From positions 1-48,926 of the forward strand of contig JALHNS010000007.1 in NCBI GenBank assembly GCA_022843445.1: 48,926 nt of DNA, in the 5' to 3' direction. Both the position numbers and the translations under genes were made by a program. This DNA comes from Gemmata sp. (lineage in GTDB: Bacteria > Planctomycetota > Planctomycetia > Gemmatales > Gemmataceae). Shown here in pieces: positions 48,382 through 48,926 of the stretch (positions within the stretch are counted from its first letter, which is position 1; the number at the start of each line of letters is the position of its first letter). Under the pieces are notes generated by a model. The model saw only the letters and a program-made list of their open reading frames with translations. It made no database searches and had not been told where the DNA came from.

Positions 48382-48867
48382 GGAAGTGGGAGTGAAATTC
48401 CGCTTTCGGAACTGATCGATGCGGACTGGTTCGCCTCGCGCGACTTCAACAAGAATCGCCTCTTCTTGGTCGAAGCTCCAAACTCGGCTAGCGCGACACG
48501 AACCGCCTCCAAACTTTTGGACTTGACCGACGGCGAAGATCGAATCTGGGCAGTAGAACCGACCGAACACGACAAATTCTGGGCCGTCGTACACTTTGGT
48601 GGGTCGCTCCCTCACGAAATCGTTTCCGTCGTAGCGAGTGAGTTTGAACTGACGATAAACTATCGTTGGGTGGTGAAGGCCCCGCGACCCGGTGAAGTTC
48701 GTTTTCGTGCGTTCGTCGTTCCGCTCGAATTGTCCCCTCGGGGCGGGTATTCGCTTCGCATGTTTAATCTGTCCACGCAGAGTTTCACGCGCGTCGTGTA
48801 CGCAATGGATCTAAGCTCGACTGATGCCGATTGTCGGTCGTTCAGGCGGCGGGCGCGAGCGTGGTGA
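48229..48867 (+). CDS. Hypothetical membrane-anchored/exported protein, paralogue 2
   Basis: 212 residues. The N-terminal anchor and linker are nearly identical to paralogue 1, but the rest is diverged: FWAVVHFGG, LTINYRWV, RAFVVPLELSPRGGYSLRMF and TRVVYAMDL align with it. The C-terminus (CRSFRRRARAW) overlaps a convergent frame at 48842 and may be a secondary extension. Unknown family. Confidence 0.72.
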   Translation: MRAKVLIAVCALALGAAGGWFAKRVPAPVAPEPPAQVSAPKLAVAPMPRPAGSGSEIPLSELIDADWFASRDFNKNRLFLVEAPNSASATRTASKLLDLTDGEDRIWAVEPTEHDKFWAVVHFGGSLPHEIVSVVASEFELTINYRWVVKAPRPGEVRFRAFVVPLELSPRGGYSLRMFNLSTQSFTRVVYAMDLSSTDADCRSFRRRARAW

Positions 48868-48926
48868 GTAGCAGTTCGCGGACGGGTTCGGGAAGTTTCT
48901 GGAGTGCCGCGCCGTCCCCAGCCTGT
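48842..48926 (-). CDS. C-terminal end of a convergent gene (partial)
   Basis: The minus strand enters from the right edge open and reads QAGDGAALQKLPEPVREL then LLTTLAPAA before a stop at 48842-48844. Composition fits a protein C-terminus better than a shadow. It overlaps the plus-strand gene by 26 nt. Too short to assign. Confidence 0.5.
   Translation of the reverse strand, partial: QAGDGAALQKLPEPVRELLLTTLAPAA

Overview
The window looks like chromosomal DNA from a high-GC planctomycete of the Gemmata group. The evidence is the gene content: a DUF1559 pilin-like protein with an H-X9-DG end, a DUF1501 protein, a TIGR04137 small basic protein, a TIGR03067 domain, PQQ-type beta-propeller proteins and a MoxR/DUF58/BatA cluster. 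No rRNA, tRNA, CRISPR array, transposase or prophage gene was seen. Most long open frames opposite the genes are high-GC shadows.

Layout. (1) 92-2893: two divergent exported beta-propeller proteins. (2) 3076-4524: a lone GspF/PilC-type protein and a DUF309 protein. (3) 4663-19367, minus strand, about 15 kb: MoxR ATPase, DUF58, a TIGR03067 membrane protein, a BatA-type VWA protein, a second VWA protein, a DUF4175-like membrane protein, a large Met/Gly-repeat exported protein, and an exported squalene-cyclase-fold protein. This is the most system-like unit here and probably works at the cell envelope. (4) 19786-23206: small Cys-rich protein, exported MA-type peptidase-like protein, Cupin_5 protein and two small membrane proteins. 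(5) 23212-29241: exported sugar isomerase-like protein, membrane pyrophosphatase hppA, small membrane protein, redoxin and tandem-GNAT protein. (6) 29431-34933: frr, Ca2+-type P-ATPase, thioredoxin-like [2Fe-2S] ferredoxin, LarA. (7) 35090-37870: TIGR04137 protein, a HPPK-SDR fusion, a small lipoprotein and the DUF1559 protein. (8) 38242-43541: zinc-ribbon/CBS protein, Cys-rich protein, DUF1501 protein and a beta-propeller/phosphoesterase. (9) 43769-47214: dxr overlapping rseP. (10) 47432-48867: two tandem paralogues sharing an identical 5' module; a convergent gene enters from the right edge.

The second striking layer is non-coding. About ten spacers carry long imperfect inverted repeats whose arms are themselves hairpins with TCC/GGA or TTC/GAA loops. 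Two copies (33132-33237, 43553-43663) share arms and part of the loop. At 4530-4645 the two arms differ by compensatory base-pair changes. Several arms carry GTAG or GTGG at the foot, as in REP/REPIN elements. One 270-bp inverted repeat lies inside a reading frame (17085-17355) and encodes almost the whole N-terminal region of a membrane protein.
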